A stretch of DNA of 64,000 bases from Dysidea avara (taxonomy: Eukaryota; Porifera; Demospongiae; Dictyoceratida; Dysideidae): positions 7,656,143-7,720,142 of the forward strand of contig NC_089274.1 of NCBI RefSeq assembly GCF_963678975.1, in the 5' to 3' direction. The translations under genes were made by a program, and so were the position numbers. The notes beneath the pieces were generated by a model, which was not told where the DNA came from, did no database searches, and saw only the letters and a list, made by a program, of their open reading frames with translations. This document shows positions 53,915-64,000 of the stretch, piece by piece; position 1 is the first letter of the stretch; each line of letters starts with the position of its first letter.

Positions 53915-54060
53915 TGTATTTACTTGGTTAAACGCTGCGGCTACTATTAGCCTAAGCTCCAAAATTGATGTGGCTACTATTCAAGGGCGGCTACTACTCA
54001 AGGGCGGCATTTATTATACTTGAGCATTTATTACATGTGGCTACTATTTAATCCAAAGCC
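53915..54060. repeat. Left end of the HIRAN/pogo element: 'ggctactatt/caagggcgg' repeats
   Basis: Starts 'tactgtatttacttggtt' and then repeats 'ggctactatt' or 'ggctactact' four times, twice followed by 'caagggcgg'. Sub-terminal repeats of this kind are typical transposase binding ends. A matching inverted right end was not found near 56.0-56.2 kb. Confidence 0.55.
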
Positions 54061-54183
54061 AAATTTGAAGTACTCTGCCATATGTTTAGCAAATTGTCTT
54101 CTGCACCTACAGTGTGATTTATGATAACCTGTGCCATACAGTTCACAAGGGTGTGCATTAAAATAATTTACGATGGTGTAACG

Positions 54184-54549
54184 ATGGGGGATGCTGTCAC
54201 TTATGAATGTTTCATTGAAGTTGTTGTTAGAAGACATCATGTTTATAAAGCTATATGGAATCCTGTTATAGGTGAAGTGTTGGTATGTGAACAAGAGACT
54301 GGCAATGACGAAGATTCATGTGCAGTAGCAGTCAAGCTGGATGATATTATTGTTGGACATGTCCCACGAGAGATTTCAAGAATATGCTTAGAAAGGTGTG
54401 GGACAATACTGTGTGAAATCACTGGGCACAGACAATACTTTAGAGACTTAGGTTTAGATGTACCATGTATTTTCCACTTTTGGCACCCAGAAAGTGGTAC
54501 AATAGACAAATTGGAAATATTACTGTACAGAGCAATAGGGAAAAATTGA
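54184..54549 (+). CDS. Intact HIRAN-like domain protein, transposon-associated
   Basis: A single-exon frame of 121 codons (142 if the upstream in-frame ATG at 54121 is used). The segment from 'HVYKAIWNPVIGEVL' through 'GNDEDSCAVAV', 'DIIVGHVPREIS' and 'CEITGHRQY' to 'IFHFWHPESG' has the pattern of the HIRAN fold: Y-x2-W-x-P at the start, an Asp-x-Ala-V strand and the 'GHVPR' turn. HIRAN domains in HLTF and Rad5-like helicases bind 3' DNA ends. Here there is no helicase. The ORF lies in a USP40-like intron, antisense to that gene, between transposon-like end repeats and a convergent pogo transposase relic (87 bp between stop codons). The frame has no stop or frameshift, unlike its neighbour. 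Function in the element is not known to me. Confidence 0.7.
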   Translation: MGDAVTYECFIEVVVRRHHVYKAIWNPVIGEVLVCEQETGNDEDSCAVAVKLDDIIVGHVPREISRICLERCGTILCEITGHRQYFRDLGLDVPCIFHFWHPESGTIDKLEILLYRAIGKN

Positions 54550-54635
54550 TTGAAATAATTGAAAATACAGAAATGATAACTTTTACAATTATTCGGTTAG
54601 GAAATGTGTGAGTTAATACAATGTTAATGTACAAG

Positions 54636-55995
54636 CTAGTCTTCGTCAGCAGAAAACTCGCTATCAGTTTCACAATTGGTGTCACCTCCATCAATTACTG
54701 CTTCGTTGTTTTCTAACTCCTCCTCATCTTCTATCAGTATATCTATTTCATCAAATGGATCATCTGTTTCTGTATTCAGTTCTAGAAGCTGCCTTGTACA
54801 GTCTTCAACCCGGGCTCTTGCAGCAGAGGCAACACCATCATCCTGCTGCAGTGTATTTGACTATCCTGTGAGCCACCTATTGGGACAGATATTCCACAAG
54901 CAAGGAATGAATTCTTAATAAGACCTTCACTCAGGCTGTCCCAGGCTTCCTTCAGCCACTGCACACAAAGAAGTTTGCTTGGAGCTCTCATGTTGCCTGG
55001 GAGTAAATGACATTTCACCAGACAAAAGCCACTCCTCAAATTATTTACTCCTGTATGCCTCCTTGAATGGTTTGTTCCAGGAAACATCAGCATGCTTTGT
55101 TAAACCACCAGGCACAACAACCACATCTGATCTTGTTTGTTTCACCTTTGCTTCCACTGAGTCAGTGAGATGACATTTATATGCATCCCACACCAGCATT
55201 CTTCTGTGAAATGACAGTGTTCCCCAAACTTTGTCTACCCAGATTTCTGTTAATTTCTTGTCCATCCAGCCATTTTTACTGTACTCTACAACAAATCCTG
55301 GAAATTTGAGCAGTTGGGGATCCCTTCTGTCCCCTTTGAACACAAGAAAAAGCTTTTATTGCTGTTTGCCATTGCTGCTAACACACCGTAAACTTGGCTT
55401 TGTCGTGACCAGTAGTGAAAATTGGAACTGATTGTGTTCCAGTTTGAGTTACAGTAGTGTTACGAGCCATGTCCATCCAACATGGTGTCTCATCTATGTT
55501 ACCAATGGCTGATAGTTCATAATTGTACTTAAAGAGGAGCTTTCTAGCCTTCATAATGAAACTTACTACCTTGTCAGTCAGCTGAGGTGGTAGCCCTTGT
55601 CCCACAGTTGAAAACCCCCAACGTTTCATAAAATTGCAGAGCCAACCTCTACTGGCCGTAAATGGCTTGTTGTTACTGTTGCCTGGTTCCCCAGGAGTGC
55701 TGCTGTTACTCAACTTGAGGAATTGCCTTAGTAGTGACACGAAGGTTTCGTGACCTCAATCCTTCAATGTATAAAGCCAGTGCTTCTTCAATATCTGGAT
55801 ACTTCACCTTACATCCTCCACCAGCCAGTCTCCTCTTCTTCAAGTTGGTATCTTTTAGACAGTCCTTCTGCAATTTCCATTCTGCACTCCTTTTGTCCAC
55901 TCCAAATTTCCTGATAGCTTGTGCCTTCTGCACTTTCAATTACCTGTAACTTAATGCTACAGTGTAATTTCTTTTCCTTTTGATAGAGCACAGAG
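54636..55995 (-). pseudogene. pogo-type (Tigger/CENP-B-like) DDE transposase, broken
   Basis: Read on the minus strand: an N-terminal helix-turn-helix ('AIRKFGVDKRSAEWKLQK', about 55920-55870), a CENP-B-type second DNA-binding segment ('WLCNFMKRWGFS'), then the DDE_1 domain with catalytic Asp in 'GNIDETPCW', Asp in 'MLVWDAYKCHLT' and a third Asp in 'ADVSWNKPFKEAY'. An acidic tail (DEDE-rich) ends in the stop at 54636. The reading frame breaks at least three times (near 55930, 55730 and 55360) and has in-frame stops near 55040 and 54915, so the protein is dead although all three catalytic positions can still be seen. The C-terminal acidic tail is typical of pogo. Confidence 0.8.
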
Positions 55996-56159
55996 CTTCT
56001 TCCCGTTAATACGCACATGTTGGCTTTTTAGGTCACATGACACTCTACCGTGTGTCTTTATATCATATCACAAGGGGAGGGCTGTGAATGGACCACTGAG
56101 AGTATGGACAAGTGAGCTACCTAAACAAAGATACATACCTGCTATCAAGAACAGCAGGT

Positions 56160-57030
56160 CCAATACTTTTGTGTATAAATGTGTGCATAAGTGCATACAT
56201 GTGGTGTGTATGTTGTTTGCTGATGATGGGTCAGGAATGGAACAGTCAGCTAGAGTACCAGTAGTGACTCTGGATTAACAGTTAGTACTGCTAAAACCAC
56301 ACACATGATTTTAGGAAGAACAGTAGTGGATAGTGACAGGGAATCGACAATGGTGATTTATGTTGTGTAGAAGAATTCCTCTACTTTAGATCCTTCTGGA
56401 CAGATAGATATTGATTTGAGAAGTAGTTTCCCAAGCTTTTGGGGCACTGAAGAAAAAATTTTTTAGAGACATAATTTTACGCTTAAGAGAAGAGTATACC
56501 AGGCTTGAGTGCTGTCTGTTTAGCTATATGGTGCTAAATTCTGGATACCTTTGAAGAAGCACACATGGAAAATGAATATTTTCAGTGCATAAGAGCAATT
56601 TTAGGAATTAAATAGACAGCAATGAATTACATCAGCTGTAGTTAGAGGGAAATAAGGGAATGAAGAATTAATTGATGATACGATCAAGAGGAGAAGACTA
56701 GAATGGCTTGGGCATATTGCACATATGCCTGATCACAAAATTTCCAAGCAAGTATTTTAGACAGTTAAACCAACCTCATCCACAGGGGGAAGATGGAAGG
56801 ATGTGACTAGACAGGACATTGGTGTTGATGAAGATCAATGGTATGATGAAGCTGTGACATCTACAGTAGACTGGAGAACATTATATAGAAGAATAGCTGA
56901 TGGAACCTCTAGTGGACAAGCAGCTGAGTTGCCACAAACTGAGATCTGTAAACACATGATTTTTCTTAGACCAAAGACAAGCATCCTGGCTAGTAACAAA
57001 AAATGTACCCTCATATACAACTCAATCTAA
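56160..57030 (+). pseudogene. LINE reverse-transcriptase 3' half, decayed
   Basis: A plus-strand reading with stops and frame changes gives 'MLFADDGSG' (the YADD-type active-site block, Y replaced by F), then 'MNIFQCIRAILGIK', 'RRRLEWLGHIAHMPDHKI' and 'GGRWKDVTRQDIG...QWYDEA', in the order found at the C-terminus of many animal LINEs. The last segment is still open for 75 codons. It abuts the pogo relic on the right and may have removed its right end. Confidence 0.75.
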
Positions 57031-58080
57031 GATCATCATATGATGCACGAATTTCTGAAAAAGATTTTTGTGCTTAGATGGTAGACAAACTCAATCATAT
57101 CTTAACCAATAGGAGTAGTGTTGTGACCTCATAACAGAAGACCTTATAATGCTCTATTATATATTCCCCATGCTATTGCAGTCACAATAATGTATCTTGT
57201 TACATAACGTATTCACTCCTACAACTTTCTATGAGAAATAACCCACAACAGATCTGCAGGTGATACAGTAGTGAATGGTTAAACAATACACATGTTAACT
57301 TTCAATACTTTCACATGGCAATAACATAATGTAATGTCAACAAGGAGATTTGTCAACAGTCTTCAATTTCTTAGCGTGAAAATGTACAATACCTACACCC
57401 ACATACATGCCTGTGCCATACTATTCACATTTTGATAGAAAAAGAATTTCTACACCCCTGCAAATGTCAATTAATCTATTGACACATTAATAGAGTACAC
57501 AGATGGTTGTACTCGGTAGCATCACATTATATGAAAAGATTTCTTTCTTTTGATGAATACAGTAAATGCAAATTTGTCAAGTTTCTCGGCTATCACTCTT
57601 ACACAACTACGTCGAGAGAGACGTTCATGAAATTGAAGAATAAAAATTTATACTATTCTGAGCTCTCTACATTTTGTCTTGAGTGTGCAGGTAGTACCCC
57701 TGAGATAAGCTTGTTAATACAGTGAAACTTCACTAATCTGACAATAAGAATTTCTTTATGAAATACCACCCTGATAATCCGACTAACTGGACACAAAATT
57801 TTGGCACCAACGAGTGTGGAATTACAAGGTTTCAGTTCATAACACACATCATATTGTAATTTACTGGTGTACAAACATACAATTAAAGTGAAATAATTTC
57901 ATTAGAAGGTAAGTCATCCCATGAAGTCCCTTGTAGCTATAATTAAGTGCATTGTAGACTTGTAAGTGGATGTAGCCATAGCAACATATACGTAGCATGT
58001 TGCACACAGTAAATCTTAGCTATCCTGGGAATTATATAAGGAGACAATAAATAATTACATAATGTATCCTAAAAATATTA
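57031..58080. other. USP40-like intron segment
   Basis: No mobile-element boundary recognised. At least one USP40-like exon may be hidden between 53409 and 58159, because the phase at 58160 (phase 1) does not match the phase-0 start at 53408. The minus strand near 57890-57930 reads 'GTSWDDLPSNE', which could belong to it, but no donor was found. Confidence 0.3.
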
Positions 58081-58159
58081 CTGTCTCTCTGGAAATATCA
58101 TCGTCCATTCCCAAGTTCTGAGAAATGATGGTTAACAAATTCACATTGTTGTAACTCAC

Positions 58160-60823
58160 CAATACCAATGGTTGAGGCTACATATTAGCACCAAATTTTT
58201 TGTTTTGTTTTATTTTACCTTTGAGGTGCCCATTGTATAACTTAAAGTTCCCAGTAAAAGCAATAGGATTGCTGTTTACAGGTCCACGCAAGGTCACCAC
58301 TACCCGTGCATAGTAGCTGTCTTTATATGATAAGTCATATCTGACAATGGGCACATTAAACTGGCAATAAATGATTTATAGGGAAACATATTTAACTTGT
58401 TCATACTCCAACTGTGCACTGCATGTGTGCTACTGCTCACAATATGAACTTTAAAAAATAAAAAGGATCTGGGTATGTTAGAATGGCTTCTATGTGTCAC
58501 ATCAAGTAAAGAGAGATGAGCTATCAGATACGTGTAGTTTGCATAGTACATCTTTTGTGCACTAAAGGCCGTACTATTTCTTCAGTTTGGTCTTTTTTAA
58601 ATCATTTTTTTGGTGTATTTGTACAGCATATATGCAAGCCTACAACAGTCCTGTGGGTGGCTTTAAGGAGTTATGTTTATTTTCTACACGTGAGTAGCAG
58701 CACTAATCAACGTTTTGCATGATGTTTTTGTGTGTAACTTCATAATATTTGCTGAATATTTTACTAGAAAAGTATATGACTGCTCTATTAGAAAAACAAG
58801 ATGATTTATTACACACATTTTGGTCTTTGTGACATAACTATTTTGTATTTCTATTTTGTATTTCCATTTTGTTAAGAAGAGTTTATACCGTTTTAGTGTA
58901 ATAAGGTCTGCTCCAGTTTCCAGTACATAGTTTGAATGATAACAAATCACACAACTGATAACTCACCATTGTGCTAGTGTTTCACAGAAATTATTATGTT
59001 AACGTGCTTGTATATACTCTCACTCAAAAGTTCAAAGGGAAATACTTAAGTTATGGTTAAAAGAAAATGAGTATTATGAAAAATATAAAGAAATGATTTA
59101 AAGGTGCATATCTTGGTGACGACTGAATCACTTTTGGTATGAAAGGTGGTCCACCGTGAGGGGAGTTTCCACTGCAAAAATGTCAGTTGTCACGTAGGGT
59201 ATGACCAAATTACAGATGGATGAAAATAGCATTCTCTTGGTCCTGTATAACTGCCTGTCACATGCCCATACCACACTACTGTATGTCAGTGTGTGTGTAA
59301 CATAGTAAGTCAACTGAAAAGGTCATGCAGACATCACTAATGTAGTAACCACCATGTATTTTAATGTAACCATTAAGACATGGGTCAATTGAATGGTAAT
59401 GACGAATACTTGTGGTTAACAAAAAATGATTTTGCTCCACATTCTTGTATTTCAACGTGTTGTAGATGATTAACAACTACTAAAAACCGTACTTAAAAAT
59501 GACATATAGTCACAAATGAAAGTACTCCAATACCTGCAGTAAATAATAACTGACATCAAAGAAACGAGTGGGTTTTCAGCTTCATGCACGGTAATGATGA
59601 TAAACAAATTGTAGGATGGATGATATCACAGGTACATTCAAAGGGTCAGCCAGTATGTATTCCTATCTCACTTACTGATATCCTATCCTCCACACAAACA
59701 GTGACCATTCTCTGTTGTCTATCTGCTACCTCATGAGCTAACGTCTTCAGTCTATCATAGAATGAGACCAATTGTATTACTACTATTATTTAAAACATAA
59801 AACCTAAAAGAAAAATGTTAAAAGCAAAATGCCGAATGCTTTATCTAATCAGGTAACCACACAAGAAAGTGATCTGCTTTAAACTGTTATGTTAAAATTT
59901 CCCAAATACACACCATTAATGACCTTCCTAACCAGGTTAGTAAAGCTTGAAATGCTTGGCCTAAAAAAAGTGACTGGATTAAGAAAATATTTCTAATAGA
60001 ACACACATAAACAACTGACCCTTTCTTAACTTGTCTTTCTGCTGTAAGTTTCTCACCATCTGAAAACTTCAGTTCAGCCAGAGAACAGTGCAGCTATAGA
60101 AAAACATGCTAATAATATTGTAACACTAGAATAAAATAAACACCTATACTGGCTGTCTATGGTAAATTACATCCAGTAAACTGTTTGTAAAAAATTAAGT
60201 AATGGAGTGTGTTATCACATCAAGATTTTTGTTGTTATACCATTTGAGGTGGGCACTAGTTAGGAAATGAAACTGCATATTAAGAGTTTCAAATGTTTAT
60301 GCTTCAGTGTTTAATCTTCAACCAACTAAATAGAACTGAAGAGGTGTATGTAGTGTGCATGTGTGTGTGTGTCTTACTAAATGGGTAAGGTCTGGGTAAA
60401 ACTTGGATACCTACATTATTGATAACAGTGATTTACTTGGAGATGACTAAATACCTTCTACAGATTTGGCATAACTATGAACATCAGCTTATAAGGCATT
60501 TAAATGATCACTGTGTTAGTTCACTCACATGCCTGTATGCATGGTGATGGAGGATGTTCCAAACATTATGCACTATTGACAATGCATACTGTCACAGGAT
60601 AGAGTTATGTATACACAATTACACAAAGCTAATAGTGCATGTAACACATGAATACAATTACCTTACTGGCTGGCAGCATTGTTACTACGGGCTGTCGGTT
60701 CTTACCAGCTATGGAAGACAAACACATACACTAGGGGATTATATATGGTGATCTCTTACAGTGTGTAAAATAACTCAATAACAAATCAGCTGCAGGTATA
60801 CCAGTAATGCCTGACAGGATGTC
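58160..60823 (-). CDS. Provisional upstream exons of the USP40-like gene
   Basis: Six further minus-strand exons fit splice sites and phase: 60823-60760 ('DILSGITGIPAADLLLSY'), 60708-60662 ('SGKNRQPVVTMLPAS'), 60093-60020 ('ELKFSDGEKLTAERQVKK'), 59751-59676 ('LKTLAHEVADRQQRMVTV'), 58360-58219 ('YARVVVTLRGPVNSNPIA') and a short 58177-58160. Position and the 'sDGEkLtaer' ubiquitin-like flavour suggest the ubiquitin-like modules that lie between the peptidase domain and the C-terminus of USP40, but direct similarity is weak. An alternative is that 58177-58082 is a 32-codon exon read in another frame ('NNVNLLTIISQNLGMDDD'), which joins 53408 in phase 0 but not 58219. I cannot decide between the two. 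The first exon of the gene and its catalytic Cys/His boxes were not found up to 64000. Confidence 0.45.
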
Positions 60824-60899
60824 CTGTGAGGAAGTCAATGGAAGATATGTTAAATCATCCGGGTAATTTGTGTGAAGTTAGCGTGTAAGTATGTGTCTG

Positions 60900-60902
<3 letters not shown>

Positions 60903-60956
<54 letters not shown>

Positions 60957-60966
60957 GTGTGTGTGT
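60903..60966. repeat. (GT)n microsatellite
   Basis: About 32 units with one GC interruption near 60950. The flanking plus-strand frame (60872-61189) is not supported as a gene. Confidence 0.96.
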
Positions 60967-61323
60967 TCTTGTAAAGGATGATCTGAAATCTGTGGAGGTT
61001 GTTGATACTGTAGGGAAAGGTGGAGGTTTGTTTGAGGTCAAAGTGTGGAGATGCCCAGTCAGTCAGCAAAGGACGTCTAGTAGGAGATACAGAAGAGAAA
61101 GTGAAAAAGCATATCACAAATGTAGTAGCTCTAATATCAACTCCACCTGGCCTATTAGTAGCATCTCTATAAGCCAGCAAATCATGTAATATGGTCCATT
61201 CACCAATGGGCCAGATGTCATACCAAAACCTAGTGATGGAAATGTTGAGTTTCAGTAACGATTTACTTTTCTCTCCACAGTAGAACTACACCGAGATTTA
61301 CCACACCTGGCAATGTCCACACA

Positions 61324-61470
<147 letters not shown>

Positions 61471-61499
61471 AAGCAACAAAACACAACTATTGCTGTTCT

Positions 61500-61775
61500 C
61501 TGTGCCAGCACTGGAATGCTTGTGCACCACCAAGGAACCCAAGTCTGTGCACTCCTGGGGCAGGACTAGTAACCCGTAGGAGGATTGTCCAGGTCTCATG
61601 GAGAGCTAGGTTGACACTTGTGGAACCAGAAGTCCCACAACCTTCAGGTTCCACAACCAACTCCAACACCGCTAAGTGAGACAAGGACAGCTAGGCATTT
61701 GCTTCCATAATACAGCTGGGTAGAGTGGAGCAATGTGAGTAAGGTTTCTAATGAAACAACAACACTCCACTAACT
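61500..61775. mobile_element. Second copy of the (CA)n-linked repeat block and SINE tail
   Basis: 'ctcctggggcaggactagta' near 61552 matches 46267 ('ctcctggggcaggattaata'), and 'gagtaaggtttctaatgaaa' near 61737 matches 'gagtaatgttttcttgctca' near 45890, followed in both by 'caacaacac'. In this copy the tRNA-like head is missing. Confidence 0.6.
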
Positions 61776-61849
61776 ATTGGCACCTGCAGGTTGACTGCTA
61801 GTCTATCTACTGCAGGCTCATCTTATCAGCATCTGTGCACCATCAAACC

Positions 61850-62930
61850 TCCCCTATCCAACTATCAAATCACAAAGTTGACACTGCACTGTGCCGGCCT
61901 GCTCCTGGAGTGCTTTAGATCTTAGCTGTGTCTCCTTGTATTGTGTCCGCCATACTAAAGCTGGAATCTGTTAGCCTATGTCTGGCTGGTGGTCTGACAT
62001 GAAACATTTTTTGTGTCAGTTACATTCCAACTGTCCATGCTCCTGTTAACATGATAAAGTATTTTTTGATGATCTCCAAAGGGAATCCCGGCCAATCACT
62101 CATCGCTGATGTTAGGTGACATAAATGCTCATCTTGAGGTGTGGGATAAATCCTCAGTGTTGAGGTCAGATGTGTTGGGCTACTTTGGATTTGATGTAAT
62201 CAAGCTGGTGAATATTTGTTCAACTTTTGTGATTTGAATCAACTGTCGCTGATGAACACCTGGTTTCAGAAATGATCTTTTTATTTTGAGACATGGACTC
62301 ATCCTGCAATAAAATAATGCACTATTATTTGGATATGTGTGCAGGTGATGCGTTATGCTATTTGCTGGATAGACCATAAATTGGTGACAGCAAAGTTAAG
62401 GCTCGACTTGTATTGTTCTCGTTGCCAGTGTGATGGGGGTGCCTCTGATGGCTGTGTAGAAGTTAGCAGATTTCTCCAGAGAATTTAATGTTTGGTGGCC
62501 CATTCCTCTTCCAGGTATTGTTGGGTCTGTTTAGGAAGGTTGCAGAGAAGGTTGTGAATGGAAAGATGCCAGTACCTAAGAGGGGTAATCTGAATGTGTG
62601 TGACAATTGGAATTAGTCTGCTGCATATTATTGGTCAGCTGCTTGGTAGAATTCTCCAGTAGATACTACAGCTTGTTGCTGCTGGCTAATTACCAGTGTA
62701 GAGCATACCTGTGATTGTCGCTGCACCAGTAACACACCAGCTCCATCAGAGGTCCTATTGTGGTTACCAGTTGGAGGACTTAACTGTGCCTGCAGCTGTG
62801 GGAGGACTTGTAATCGTGCTGGGAATTTAACTTGTCATCAAGTTTTGTGCTTGTGAACCTGCTCCACCAAATGCAGACCAAATTCTACTGTGGGTGTAGC
62901 AGATTTCCATCCCAAACGTGAAACCAGTGA
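61850..62930 (+). pseudogene. LINE 5' half: AP-endonuclease domain and start of reverse transcriptase, decayed
   Basis: Plus-strand reading with many stops: 'NQLSLMNTWFQK', 'FETWTHPAIK' and 'DHKLVTAKLRLDL' occur in the order and spacing of the AP-endonuclease C-terminal half of animal LINEs (…NTWF…TW.HP…DH.LV…). Further on, 'MPVPKRGNLNVCDNW' matches the beginning of the reverse transcriptase (K..D...C.NWR). With the piece at 56160-57030 this covers most of one LINE type, but they are separate copies as ordered here. Confidence 0.6.
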
Positions 62931-63159
62931 TACTTGTGCCAGGTCCAGTTGTTCTTCAGATCCAGGGCCCAGCCATCGTTTTTCGACAGGCCAATAAGGT
63001 GTGCATTAATATGGCATATATGATTTTTCACAACAAAACATCATACAAAGTACAGCAGTTGGATACATTGAGTGGAAAATTACTGATTTTGCTAAAATTC
63101 AAGTGTAAAAAGTTTACATATATACCGACTGCCTATGTTGAATAGAGGACTTGCACGCG

Positions 63160-63570
63160 TGAAGTAATGGTTGCTAGGCGGACATGTTTCGAGACAACTT
63201 TCTATGGTGCATATTGGGTCAGAATGAAGGTAACAAAATTTATTCACTAAACGCTGGGCATAGTGGCACTGGGAAGTGGGACTGATTTCGAAATAGAAGA
63301 TCTTATCATTGGCTTTGTGAAATACAGTGTAGGTGGCTAATTAAATTTTGATACATTATTCACCAATTCTAACTTCTTCGCCTTTTTTAATGAGCTGGGT
63401 GGTATTTACAACAAAACTCAACACTGATTCGCTTCATTACAGCTTGTACCAAATCCTGAGAAAGTGCTTTTCAGCCACAACACTGTCCCGAAACATGGCC
63501 GACAGCTACGGTTGCTTAGCAATTACGATGATTTACGTCATGCTGCAAGTCGTCTATAGATAAGCAGTTA
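63160..63570. promoter_or_regulatory. Possible promoter-like segment with X-box-like palindromes
   Basis: 'ggttgctaggcggac' at 63167 and 'ggttgcttagcaatt' at 63510 resemble the RFX X-box (GTNRCC-RGYAAC). The plus-strand reading from ATG 63495 (MADSYGCLAITMIYVMLQVV, stop at 63563) is short and unsupported. The segment is less AT-rich than its surroundings. Promoter activity is inference. Confidence 0.3.
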
Positions 63571-63659
63571 ATTCCTAGCAATTCACAAGTAAAGTTTTTG
63601 TGAACCAAATGTCAGTCCTGAAAACTGAAAATTTCCACCCACTTGATGGTAGTTAGCAA

Positions 63660-63880
63660 ACAGCTTCATCACATCTATATATAGCTATTCACATCTATAT
63701 ATAGCTATTCATGGGAACACCTGTTGTGGGGGAACTTGTAATACTTATGGTAGATTGCATGAATGGTTTCAACCATATAAACATAATACAAATATTGTAG
63801 GAAATCTGACTATAGTGGTTACCTTTTTAATGATGTGATTTTACCAAATATGTTTTATCAACCAAATATGTTTTATCAAC
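63660..63880. repeat. Two short direct duplications
   Basis: A 21-base unit 'cacatctatatatagctatt' is doubled at 63670-63710, and 'accaaatatgttttatca' is doubled at 63843-63878. The rest of 63570-64000 shows nothing recognisable. Confidence 0.85.
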
Positions 63881-64000
63881 AGCCAATAGTTCTATTCCTA
63901 GTATTATGATCTATGTAACTTCCCACAGTCCTTCTCTACAGTACATCTTTATAGGGATACAAACTATATGCTACCTTATGGTAGCTAATCATGTTATATT

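Noticed and set aside
54782-55093. Minus ORF within the pogo relic as a separate gene
   Set aside because: It is a fragment of the transposase C-terminal half in a shifted frame.

Overview
The window is animal nuclear DNA. Its genes are cut into short exons by GT-AG introns of very different sizes, the DNA is AT-rich, (CA)n tracts are frequent, and introns and spacers are full of decayed transposons. The protein families (CPVL, TATDN1, IGF2BP, USP40) are metazoan. The compact gene spacing with large transposon-bearing introns fits a sponge or another early-branching invertebrate; that assignment is inference and no species is claimed.

Layout: (1) 1072-13684, minus: a complete 14-exon CPVL-type serine carboxypeptidase. 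(2) 13867-18929, plus: a complete 13-exon TATDN1-type TatD deoxyribonuclease. These two are head to head across 182 bp that holds a CACGTG site. (3) 18930-21343: spacer with the 3' end of a decayed LINE and a perfect hairpin. (4) 21344-33445, plus: an unnamed nuclear-type protein with two U1/matrin-type zinc fingers. (5) 33590-36209, minus: a 5-exon ankyrin-repeat protein, tail to tail with gene 4. (6) 36835-40379, plus: a 16-exon IGF2BP (IMP)-like RNA-binding protein with two RRM and two KH domains, head to head with gene 5. (7) 41492 to at least 53408, probably to about 60823, minus: the C-terminal ubiquitin-like part of a USP40-type deubiquitinase; no catalytic domain was found inside the window. 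(8) 60.9-64 kb: microsatellites, a repeat block and a decayed LINE.

The coding models were rebuilt by eye from splice sites, codon phase and homology. For CPVL, TATDN1, the zinc-finger gene, the ankyrin gene and the IGF2BP gene the summed exon lengths are divisible by three and give 478, 302, 700, 261 and 663 residues. The first two match their families' usual lengths closely.

The accessory layer is the unusual part. It includes several foldback or MITE elements with long terminal inverted repeats, one nested pair with a perfect 8-bp target duplication, a three-copy MITE family, tRNA-derived SINE heads, LINE relics, a pogo-type transposase relic lying convergent to an intact HIRAN-like ORF, and a short palindrome-centred motif (CTCTATTAGAG and variants) scattered through introns and spacers.
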